From positions 1 to 5,221 of the forward strand of contig JAISCO010000329.1 in NCBI GenBank assembly GCA_031265535.1: DNA of 5,221 nucleotides, read 5' to 3'. Under the pieces are notes generated by a model. The model had not been told where the DNA came from and did not search any database. It was given only the letters and a program-made list of their open reading frames with translations. The stretch is from Spirochaetaceae bacterium (GTDB lineage: Bacteria; Spirochaetota; Spirochaetia; Treponematales; Breznakiellaceae). Numbering within the stretch: the stretch's first letter is position 1; each line of letters opens with the position of its first letter. A program made the translations under genes and the position numbers. This document shows, one piece after another, positions 1 to 5,216 of the stretch.

Positions 1-203
1 TCAAAATGCTCGCCTGAGCTTTCCATCGACAAAACATAGTCAAAGCCGCTGTTTTGAAGCTCCTTAAAACAAGAATTTCGGGCATAGCGTCCGCCGCGGC
101 TTAACAGTACCGCGCAAAGCCCCGTCGAAGCATTCCGTTTAGCGCCGCCGACAACTGTGTAAGCCGGAAGCCCGTCATTAAAAGTTGAAGGTATAGTATT
201 CAT
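1..203 (-). CDS. Partial N-terminus of a conserved protein, possibly glycosyltransferase-like, coupled to spiro-SPASM
   Basis: This is a partial gene: the first 67 codons are present and the reading frame is open to the left edge of the window. The start is ATG at 203-201. The in-frame stop TAA at 212-210 rules out a longer start. The peptide begins MNTIPSTFNDGLPAYTVVGG and later contains the stretch AVLLSRGGRYARNSCFKELQ, followed by GFDYVLSMES. A hydrophobic beta-strand, a basic loop, a helix and then a short 'DYVLSME' strand suggest the start of a GT-A-like nucleotide-binding fold, as in family 2 glycosyltransferases, but no DxD motif lies within the visible part, so the function is a guess. 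The start lies inside the upstream gene (26-base overlap), with no strong Shine-Dalgarno sequence, which points to translational coupling. A competing ATG at 178-176, overlapping the upstream stop as TAATG, opens a frame that stops after 25 codons and is not the real gene. Confidence 0.72.
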   Translation of the reverse strand, partial: MNTIPSTFNDGLPAYTVVGGAKRNASTGLCAVLLSRGGRYARNSCFKELQNSGFDYVLSMESSGEHF

Positions 204-1758
204 CGCATTTTATACATAGGCCATCATAATTTTCCGCGCAGTGCCGCTCGAAAAGCGGCCCGCCCCGCTGCCAAACAAGCTCAAGATTTTCGCTTAGCGC
301 GTTTCCCAAAACCGGCATTGTGTTACTATTTGTGCAACAAACCGCTTCGCGGCAGGCCGGGACGCTCCCGTCCAGCAGTATAGGCATATCGCGCATGATA
401 TGCCAGCATGGACATCTTTTTACCGGCGAAAGATCGGCAGCGGACAGCGGCGGCAGAACGCCGCAGAATGAATCATACTTTTGTATGATGACATTCACAT
501 TTTCGGCCTTCCAGAAGCGGTAAAACTTTTCTATGCTGTCTTCGTTTCCAAGCGTCCGTACCGCTTGAACATAGCTGCTTTTAGAAAACAGGGAAACTAT
601 AGACCGGGCATTTTCGACCGCCTCGCCGAAACCGTTACCGCGGAGCTTTTGATATTCCGCTTCGTCATTTGTATCGAGCGAAACGATCCACGAAAGGGGC
701 GGCATACCGTTTTTTCGCGGGGCTGCCGCTTCTGTTGCCGAGGCAAGCGTTTCAAAGTCCGCTTTTTTCCAGCCTATCCCAGAAGTTTCAATGACAAGGG
801 CCAGTGAAGGATGCCGCAAAACCGCCATAACAAGTTCGTTTTTTTGTGGATGCATCGCAAACTCCCCCCACAATGATAAATCCACAACCGCGTCATCCGA
901 AAAGTCAGTAATTTTGTCGAGTAATAACGAAAAATCCTTAAGGCTCATGTATGAAAGTCCATTTTCAGTAGAGAGAAAAGCGGCGGATTTTGGATAGGGG
1001 CAAAGCGCGCAGCTCTGCGGACAGGCTGATACAACTTGAACCGGGTAGAAGGCCGGCAAAGTGCGCAGTAAAGCGGGTTTTTCAAGGATTATTCGTGTAA
1101 CGGCGTCCGCCATACTATCAGTGGAGGAAAGCCCCGCATCCCATAAACGGCGCAGCAGAAGCAAATCGCGTTTAGAAGAAGCCGAAAGATTCAAGCGGCG
1201 CTGCCTCAGGTCTACCGGAGAAATCTCTGTTTCAATATCGAAAGCGTTTATATCTTTCTGCAAGACGGCAAAAATTGTATCCCGTTGCACAGGCGTTTCG
1301 CCGCCGGCGTTTATAGCGGCAAGAATTCCCGCTGTCCCGGGCGATAGAATTTCCGGCGACAAGCCGGCGGGCCAGCCGTCCGAGTATGAATACTCCGCCG
1401 CCCCGCGAATATGCCGGCAGGCAAGGGACTCCGCGAGCTTAGGATCAAGGAAGGGCGAGTCTGCCCAAGCGAAATAGCTTAAATCAAAGCCCTCACCGGC
1501 GCGGGCAAGAGCGTTTAAAAAATTTTTAGTGGTCCATTCATTTTCGCGCAAAAGGGTTATATTTTCAATTCCGGCGGGAATAAGCGATTCGTCAAAATCA
1601 TTCCGCGCCAGCATAACAAGTTTTGCGGCAAAAGGAAACGCGGCGGCGCTTTTGAGCGCAAGCTCAAAAGCGCATTTTCCTCCGAATGATTTTTTGAAAG
1701 CTTCGTCATGCAGAGAGCCGGCAAAAAGAATCGCGGCGGCCGAATACTCTTTTATCAC
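178..1758 (-). CDS. Spiro-SPASM protein: nucleotidyltransferase-like domain fused to radical SAM/SPASM
   Basis: This 526-residue protein has two parts. Residues about 5-180 resemble a nucleotidyltransferase (MobA/SpsF-like GT-A fold): AAAILFAGSL and FGGK near the N-terminus stand where such enzymes have AGG..R...K, and AWADSPFLDP (97-106) stands where they have the metal-binding D.PF. region. Residues about 235-526 form a radical SAM enzyme. C246, C250 and C253 make the CxxxCxxC site for the SAM-binding [4Fe-4S] cluster, and LWGEF (296-300) matches the GE motif. The C-terminal SPASM part carries C449, C451, C469, C474, C475, C507, C515 and C518, enough for auxiliary clusters. The family is known from spirochaetes and its substrate is not established; sugar or peptide modification is only inferred. 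The start is GTG (1758-1756), preceded by a G-rich run (GGGGGGCGG on the coding strand) that can act as a ribosome binding site. No ATG, GTG or TTG lies between it and the upstream in-frame stop at 1791-1789. The protein is cytoplasmic, with no signal peptide. Confidence 0.88.
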   Translation of the reverse strand: MIKEYSAAAILFAGSLHDEAFKKSFGGKCAFELALKSAAAFPFAAKLVMLARNDFDESLIPAGIENITLLRENEWTTKNFLNALARAGEGFDLSYFAWADSPFLDPKLAESLACRHIRGAAEYSYSDGWPAGLSPEILSPGTAGILAAINAGGETPVQRDTIFAVLQKDINAFDIETEISPVDLRQRRLNLSASSKRDLLLLRRLWDAGLSSTDSMADAVTRIILEKPALLRTLPAFYPVQVVSACPQSCALCPYPKSAAFLSTENGLSYMSLKDFSLLLDKITDFSDDAVVDLSLWGEFAMHPQKNELVMAVLRHPSLALVIETSGIGWKKADFETLASATEAAAPRKNGMPPLSWIVSLDTNDEAEYQKLRGNGFGEAVENARSIVSLFSKSSYVQAVRTLGNEDSIEKFYRFWKAENVNVIIQKYDSFCGVLPPLSAADLSPVKRCPCWHIMRDMPILLDGSVPACREAVCCTNSNTMPVLGNALSENLELVWQRGGPLFERHCAENYDGLCIKCDEYYTFNF

Positions 1759-1802
1759 ACCGCCCCCCGCGCCCGTATCATATTCAGTTTATGTGTTGTC
1801 AT

Positions 1803-1808
1803 ATTATA
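1803..1808 (-). promoter_or_regulatory. Candidate -10 box (TATAAT) for the spiro-SPASM gene
   Basis: The minus strand reads TATAAT here, a perfect sigma-70 -10 box 45 bases upstream of the GTG start. The -35 region is weak: the best match is TTATCA at 1828-1833, with a long 19-base spacer. A 7-bp inverted repeat (AAGTATC at 1810-1816, GATACTT at 1840-1846) brackets the -35 region and could be an operator. The region is AT-rich, so a chance match is possible. Confidence 0.35.
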
Positions 1809-1914
1809 AAAGTATCGGCTAAAACGATGATAAACCTAAGATACTTAACGCTGGTAGATATTAAAAACACGCGCATAGCGAAACAAATACACGATAAATT
1901 TATATTTTCGTTAA

Positions 1915-1943
1915 TTTACAGGTACCGGAATTATTTCTAATAA
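1915..1943 (+). promoter_or_regulatory. Weak candidate promoter for the JetD-like gene
   Basis: TTTACA at 1915-1920 matches the -35 consensus at five of six bases. After exactly 17 bases comes TAATAA at 1938-1943, a poor -10 box. Transcription would begin near 1950, giving a leader of about 37 bases. No Shine-Dalgarno sequence is evident before the ATG at 1987. The surrounding DNA is very AT-rich, so this is only a possibility. Confidence 0.2.
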
Positions 1944-1986
1944 AAAAGACTTTACTTTCAAAAAACATACTGATAGCATATTTCAA

Positions 1987-3246
1987 ATGATACACTTTGA
2001 GGAACAAATCATTGCAGGTTTTTATAATCGTATTATGAAATCTAAAACTGCTGCAGATAAACCTATTATTATTCCAGCACAAAAAATATACCCTGAATTT
2101 ACAGGCGCTTCCAAAGACAAAAAAGAAGCTTTTTTAGAAGCCGCCAAAAAACTTGAAAAACAGAGAATTCTTGAATTGTCATGGGAAAAACATGGCAAAA
2201 GTAAATCGCTTAAATCCTTGATATGCGTTGATAGAAAAAAAATATTCAAATTAAAAGGAAAGATTTTTCCCGAAACAACAGCCAAAAAAATTAAAAAAGT
2301 TGAACGATCCTTAAATATGTTTGATGAATCACATGATTGTCGAAAATTGTTAAATTTTATAGCAAAAAATTTAACATTGCCGGAAATTGATCACGGCATT
2401 GACGAACATACATTTAGCGATTTGGCTGTACTTATTAAATCATTATATGACAGTTCACATAATGGGCATAATTCTTTATTTCTATCCTCTCCATATTCAC
2501 TTCTTGACGGAATAACAACACGCGCCTTATCCATAAGACTTTATGATGATCCTACGCAGATTAAAAATATTAAAAGTATGTTTACCCGTATATTAACCCG
2601 CGCAAAAAAACATGGTATGCATGTCCCGGATTTTTCATTTATTGACGGCTCATTTCCTGAAACATGGATTTCAGGCGGAATATCGCTTCATTTTGGAAAA
2701 AACAAAAAGCCTCTGATAAATCATACAGGCGAAATGATAGGCCTTTCGCTTAAAACTATTACAGAAATAGAAAAAATTTCAGTTATTCATAATGGTATAG
2801 AAATCATAAAGCCGACAGTGTTGACAATAGAAAATAAAGAAACATTTTATGCGCTTGCGCCCTGCAAAAAATACACGTGCTTATTATATACCGGCGGTTA
2901 TCCAAACCGCGCCGTAAATGCGCTTTTACGCATACTTTCAAACAATGGATTCGATTTTTTTCATGCCGGCGATGTTGACCCTGACGGAATTTTAATACTG
3001 CAAGAGTTGAAAAAAACCATAGAAAAACCCATAACCCCTATAGGTATGGACGCGAATACTTTTAACAAGTACCGAAAGCACGGCAGAAAATTAAATCACT
3101 CAATGCTGCATAATATTCGTTTAATAAATAATGAAATACGCTCAATTGAAGGAATCGAAGATCTGCTCAAATTAATTGAAAGTACCGGATTGGGCATAGA
3201 ACAGGAGCTTATTGATTATGGTTATATTTTAACCAAGTCCAAGTAG
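1987..3246 (+). CDS. Orphan JetD-like (DUF2220) Toprim protein
   Basis: This 419-residue protein matches the JetD family. In Wadjet (JetABCD), JetD is a Topo VI A/Spo11-related nuclease that cuts plasmid DNA extruded by the JetABC SMC complex. The C-terminal third shows the Toprim signature: IENKETF (281-287, acidic residue E282), LLYTGGYPNRAVNALL (299-314), and HAGDVDPDG (326-334, the D329-x-D331 pair). GIEQEL at 403-408 resembles the conserved end of the family. Residues about 170-215 (RALSIRLYDDPTQIKNI region) fit the central domain, and the lysine-rich first 110 residues may bind DNA as winged-helix and arm elements. The length is normal for JetD, so the gene looks intact. The ATG at 1987 has no clear ribosome binding site; the frame is open back to 1915 without another ATG, GTG or TTG, and M17 (2035) is an alternative. 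No JetA, JetB or JetC gene is nearby. The gene is visibly richer in A and T than its neighbours and runs opposite to them, which suggests horizontal transfer. Its role without partners is unknown. Confidence 0.85.
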   Translation: MIHFEEQIIAGFYNRIMKSKTAADKPIIIPAQKIYPEFTGASKDKKEAFLEAAKKLEKQRILELSWEKHGKSKSLKSLICVDRKKIFKLKGKIFPETTAKKIKKVERSLNMFDESHDCRKLLNFIAKNLTLPEIDHGIDEHTFSDLAVLIKSLYDSSHNGHNSLFLSSPYSLLDGITTRALSIRLYDDPTQIKNIKSMFTRILTRAKKHGMHVPDFSFIDGSFPETWISGGISLHFGKNKKPLINHTGEMIGLSLKTITEIEKISVIHNGIEIIKPTVLTIENKETFYALAPCKKYTCLLYTGGYPNRAVNALLRILSNNGFDFFHAGDVDPDGILILQELKKTIEKPITPIGMDANTFNKYRKHGRKLNHSMLHNIRLINNEIRSIEGIEDLLKLIESTGLGIEQELIDYGYILTKSK

Positions 3247-4006
3247 CAGACGAGCAATGCAGGATTCCTGTAGGGCAAAAATAACTTTCTACTTGACTGC
3301 CTAACTTTACAATTACAGTCTCGCCGGTCTGCCAGCCTTTGCCGGATATAAATGGAGACGCGCCTATCCATGGCCCGTTTGCCGGAATATTTAGACTGAG
3401 GCTTGACCGCTTTTGACTGACTATGCGGCGGCGGTCGAATCCGGATGCGGCGGTTTTTATCGCTATGTCTTTCCAGTCCGCGAGCCAGGGGTCGCTTAAC
3501 ACATCTTCCGGCAGCTGTGCGCCGGAAAAAAGTTCGCGGAAACGTTTCCAGTTAAAATTGCTTGGCAGGCGTTTTTCGTTGTCCAGCGTGGCAAGTTCCC
3601 AGAAAAAAACCGCGTCAACGCCTCCATTCCAAGATAGTTTTATAGAACTGCCGGATACGTCAAGCGGAAAAATCGCGCCGGCGGGTTTCATTACGCCATA
3701 TTTTATGCCTTGCCAGTACGGCCACGCGCTTACCGGCGTTGTCCAGCTTTGCATGAGATCAACATAAGGCTGTATTCCGCCCTGAAGTTTTTCCACACTA
3801 TGCATCGCACCGTCTTCCCCGACCCATTCTATGTGCCACGCCGCCTCGCCCAAAATTTCAAGCCATACGTCCGGTAAAGCCGGAAGATTCACGCGGTAAG
3901 ATTGTCGAATTACATCATCTTCATCGCAGGACGCGAAAAAACACAGCGCTACGATAAACATTATGATAAACATTATCTCGAAAAATCCTCTTGTCTTCAT
4001 GTCCAT
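3209..4006 (-). CDS. Predicted lipoprotein of unknown function
   Basis: This 265-residue protein begins MDMKTRGFFE, followed by a hydrophobic stretch (about residues 8-26) and then FASC with C27 as the likely lipidated cysteine. The positively charged start, hydrophobic core and cysteine form a type II (lipoprotein) signal peptide, so the mature chain of about 239 residues should be anchored to a membrane and face the periplasm or the cell surface. The mature part starts with an acidic run (DEDD) and is rich in tryptophan (for example W88, W95, W98, W126, W136, W153, W174, W178, W213, W225). It includes PLDVSGSSIKLSWNGGVDAVFFWEL, split here as PLDVSGSSIKLSW and NGGVDAVFFWEL (114-137), which looks like beta-sandwich strands. 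C244 and C251 could form a disulphide. I do not recognise the family. The ATG at 4006 or the one at 4000 could be the start; neither has a strong ribosome binding site. Its last 38 bases overlap the end of the convergent JetD-like gene. Confidence 0.8.
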   Translation of the reverse strand: MDMKTRGFFEIMFIIMFIVALCFFASCDEDDVIRQSYRVNLPALPDVWLEILGEAAWHIEWVGEDGAMHSVEKLQGGIQPYVDLMQSWTTPVSAWPYWQGIKYGVMKPAGAIFPLDVSGSSIKLSWNGGVDAVFFWELATLDNEKRLPSNFNWKRFRELFSGAQLPEDVLSDPWLADWKDIAIKTAASGFDRRRIVSQKRSSLSLNIPANGPWIGASPFISGKGWQTGETVIVKLGSQVESYFCPTGILHCSSATWTWLKYNHNQ

Positions 4007-4050
4007 ATCTAGTCATAAAATTGAGTTTTGCTTTATTTTTGTGTAAAATT

Positions 4051-4066
4051 TATGACAAGTATCACA
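4051..4066 (-). promoter_or_regulatory. Possible CRP/FNR-family operator upstream of the lipoprotein gene
   Basis: The minus strand reads TGTGATACTTGTCATA. This matches the CRP half-sites TGTGA-N6-TCACA at nine of ten positions. It lies about 45 bases upstream of the lipoprotein start. TTGTCA within it (4053-4058) could also be a -35 box, but the sequence 17 bases further on (TAAAGC) is a poor -10 box. Whether this organism has a regulator with this specificity is unknown. Confidence 0.3.
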
Positions 4067-4236
4067 ATCCGGCGCTTTTTTCATTAGGCACTCACGAATT
4101 GTTCCTTTGCGGCGGGGCTAATACTCAGCCGTAAATAGTGTCTTGACATTTTCAAACTGTGGGCAGCGGTCTGGAGACCGGAAGAAGAATATTTTACCTC
4201 AAAGTAGAAAAAGTCGAAGAAGGAAAGAGAAATGAG

Positions 4237-4264
4237 CAATTAACAATTAACAATTAGCAATGAG
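4237..4264 (+). repeat. Tandem heptamers CAATTAA/CAATTAG
   Basis: CAATTAA, CAATTAA and CAATTAG follow each other at 4237-4257, then the degenerate CAATGAG at 4258-4264 leads into the 53-bp repeat. The same heptamers recur at 4369-4382 (CAATTAG CAATTAA) and once at 4482-4488. Each of the three groups is preceded by ATGAG, so ATGAGCAATTA occurs at 4232-4242, 4364-4374 and 4477-4487. Such short AT-rich intergenic repeats arise by slippage or as parts of dispersed repeats. Confidence 0.85.
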
Positions 4265-4313
4265 GAGTGAGCAATGAAGGAAAAAGGAATAAGGAAAATG
4301 TAAAAGGGAAGAG
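4261..4313 (+). repeat. 53-bp perfect direct repeat, copy 1
   Basis: This purine-rich segment begins TGAGGAGTGAGCAATGAAGG and ends TAAAAGGGAAGAG. It is identical to 4422-4474 at all 53 positions, and identity stops at both ends (4260 A against 4421 G; 4314 G against 4475 C). Inside it is a 9-codon reading frame (MKEKGIRKM, 4274-4303) with GGAG upstream. Confidence 0.95.
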
Positions 4314-4421
4314 GGAAGAGGTAAAAAGGAAAAAGGAAGAGGTAAGGGCGGTTGGGCAGTGAAATGAGCAATTAGCAATTAAGAAGGCGGCTTACGAGCA
4401 GGCTGTCGCGAAGCGGCGGAG

Positions 4422-4474
4422 TGAGGAGTGAGCAATGAAGGAAAAAGGAATAAGGAAAATGTAAAAGGGAAGAG
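4422..4474 (+). repeat. 53-bp perfect direct repeat, copy 2
   Basis: This is the second copy of the repeat at 4261-4313, offset by 161 bases. Perfect identity between two noncoding copies indicates a recent duplication or ongoing gene conversion. The last 14 bases (4461-4474) can pair with 4502-4515 downstream. Confidence 0.95.
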
Positions 4475-4515
4475 CGATGAGCAATTAGAGGATTTTTTTA
4501 CTTTTTCCCTTTTAC
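4461..4515. repeat. Inverted repeat linking the 53-bp repeat to a pyrimidine tract
   Basis: GTAAAAGGGA (4461-4470) is the exact reverse complement of TCCCTTTTAC (4506-4515). With two G-T wobbles the stem extends to 4474/4502, leaving a 27-base loop. It lies 31 bases beyond the end of the FtsB-like gene. It is too AT-rich to be a classical terminator, though it might weakly end transcription from that gene. Confidence 0.5.
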
Positions 4516-4545
4516 TTTTTACTTGAATAGGGGGGCTTCATTTTT

Positions 4546-4986
4546 TTAAGAATTTTTTACCAAACGCAGCAGATCGACAATGCCAATACAGAGGATCATG
4601 GAAAGCGCGATGGCAATGGATATTATGCGAAGTGTTTTGTCATCGACATATTCCGGCGCGGCGGGAATTAGAAGTTCACCGGCAGACACCCTGTTTTTAT
4701 TTTTACCGGGTAGTCCCACTATGCGTATAAAATGCTCTCCGCTGTCGCCGTAGCCAAGCTCGCGCGCGTGAAGATAAATAGTGTCATTATCGTTGACGAG
4801 CGCGTTTTGAATGCCTGTAAATTCCTCGTTAAGAATTTGCAGACGATGCAGATTGTCAAACAATTTTTCTTTTTCAACATTCAGTTGTTCATACGCGAAA
4901 AGCCCCATCGCTCCAATAAGCAGTGATGAAACCGCATAAAACAGCAATGCTATCCATAATGCAGCAAGATATTTTAACGCCGGCAT
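4546..4986 (-). CDS. FtsB/DivIC-like septum formation initiator family membrane protein
   Basis: This 146-residue protein has the FtsB/DivIC layout. A transmembrane helix spans about residues 7-31. A probable coiled coil follows (about 33-65, with heptad-like LNVEKEKLFDNLHRLQILNE). Next comes ARELGYGDSGEHFIRIVGLP (74-93), which resembles the conserved 'LGY..pGE..i' end of this family. FtsB and DivIC proteins link division proteins such as FtsL and FtsQ in the inner membrane and help to activate septal wall synthesis; this role is inferred by family. Unlike ordinary FtsB of about 100 residues, it continues through a linker (94-117) to a second hydrophobic helix (about 119-140) ending RLVKNS, so the extracytoplasmic segment would be tethered at both ends. 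The ATG at 4986 is the only usual start before the upstream in-frame stop at 5022-5020. The ribosome binding site is weak (AGCAGAAT). No GC-rich terminator follows the stop. Confidence 0.72.
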   Translation of the reverse strand: MPALKYLAALWIALLFYAVSSLLIGAMGLFAYEQLNVEKEKLFDNLHRLQILNEEFTGIQNALVNDNDTIYLHARELGYGDSGEHFIRIVGLPGKNKNRVSAGELLIPAAPEYVDDKTLRIISIAIALSMILCIGIVDLLRLVKNS

Positions 4987-5059
4987 ACTATTCTGCTTAT
5001 CGGATGATTCGGCATAATTCTAAACAGCGTTTTAAAGCCATGCCTTAAAGTTATTCGCA
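4987..5059. other. Leader region of the FtsB-like gene
   Basis: This 73-bp stretch lies between the gene start and the first structured element. On the minus strand it contains TAGAAT at 5018-5023, a possible -10 box, but no credible -35 box at the right distance. If the promoter is here it is weak; otherwise transcription would have to come from beyond the structured elements. Confidence 0.3.
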
Positions 5060-5133
5060 GTGGGGTTTAATACCTCGCCGCTTGCGGCGGTTAGATTCGG
5101 TAACACTAACAATAAAATGGTAGTAAACCCCAC
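5060..5133. repeat. Structured element 1 with outer inverted repeat and inner GC hairpin (REP/MITE-like)
   Basis: The outer arms GTGGGGTTTAATACC (5060-5074) and GGTAGTAAACCCCAC (5119-5133) pair at 14 of 15 positions. Directly after the left arm is a hairpin, CGCCG-CTTG-CGGCG (5076-5089). CAG stands at both edges (5058-5060 and 5133-5135), partly inside the arms, so a target duplication is uncertain. No transposase lies inside the 74 bp; this is at most a non-autonomous element or a structured RNA/DNA motif. Confidence 0.65.
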
Positions 5134-5157
5134 AGTTAAATAATTTCCTTACAGAAC

Positions 5158-5216
5158 GAGCCTCGTCGATTAGGCAACGCTTACAAGATACCCCGCTGCT
5201 TGCGGCGGGGAGGCTC
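5158..5216. repeat. Structured element 2 with outer inverted repeat and inner GC hairpin (REP/MITE-like)
   Basis: The outer arms GAGCCTC (5158-5164) and GAGGCTC (5210-5216) are exact reverse complements. Next to the right arm lies a strong hairpin, CCCCGCTGC-TT-GCGGCGGGG (5191-5210), with one G-T wobble; its last base is shared with the right arm. The core 5188-5208 matches 5070-5090 of element 1 at 19 of 21 positions. The hairpin has no T-run on either side, so it is not a typical intrinsic terminator. Confidence 0.65.

Larger units (their letters stand above)
4007..4545. other. 539-bp intergenic region without a convincing gene
   Basis: No open frame here looks protein-coding. From 4007 to about 4185 the sequence is mixed, with a tight hairpin CGGTC-TGGA-GACCG at 4167-4180 and a lone TTGACA at 4143-4148 that lacks a -10 partner. 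From about 4185 to 4490 the plus strand is strikingly purine-rich and repetitive (described separately). The pyrimidine-rich 4493-4520 stretch then mirrors parts of the repeat. A GC-rich island at 4386-4421 separates the two repeat blocks. Confidence 0.75.

Noticed and set aside
320..1822. Several plus-strand open frames of 67-138 codons opposite the spiro-SPASM gene
   Set aside because: They lie antisense to a gene with clear radical SAM and SPASM cysteine motifs, have no recognisable protein features, and arise from GC-rich codon bias.
1900..2285. Minus-strand open frames of 60 and 87 codons opposite the start of the JetD-like gene
   Set aside because: They are antisense to a recognisable family protein, and the hydrophobic look comes from the complement of lysine-rich codons.
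3253..3280. Terminator hairpin after the JetD-like gene (CAGGATTCCTG)
   Set aside because: The palindrome is short, has no following T-run, and lies within the lipoprotein coding sequence.
3423..3767. Plus-strand 114-codon open frame
   Set aside because: It is fully antisense to the lipoprotein gene, whose signal peptide and lipobox are convincing; it has no ribosome binding site or domain.
4143..4171. Plus-strand promoter starting at TTGACA
   Set aside because: The -35 match is perfect, but 16-18 bases further on there is only GC-rich sequence without any -10 box, and no gene follows on the plus strand.
4231..4490. CRISPR array
   Set aside because: There are only two 53-bp repeats 161 bases apart, the spacing is irregular, and the heptamers are simple tandem repeats; no cas gene is present.
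4732..4926. Plus-strand 64-codon open frame
   Set aside because: It is antisense to the FtsB-like gene and shows no protein-like features.
5191..5210. Intrinsic terminator
   Set aside because: The hairpin is strong, but no T-run follows it on either strand, and its core is repeated in element 1, favouring a repeat element.
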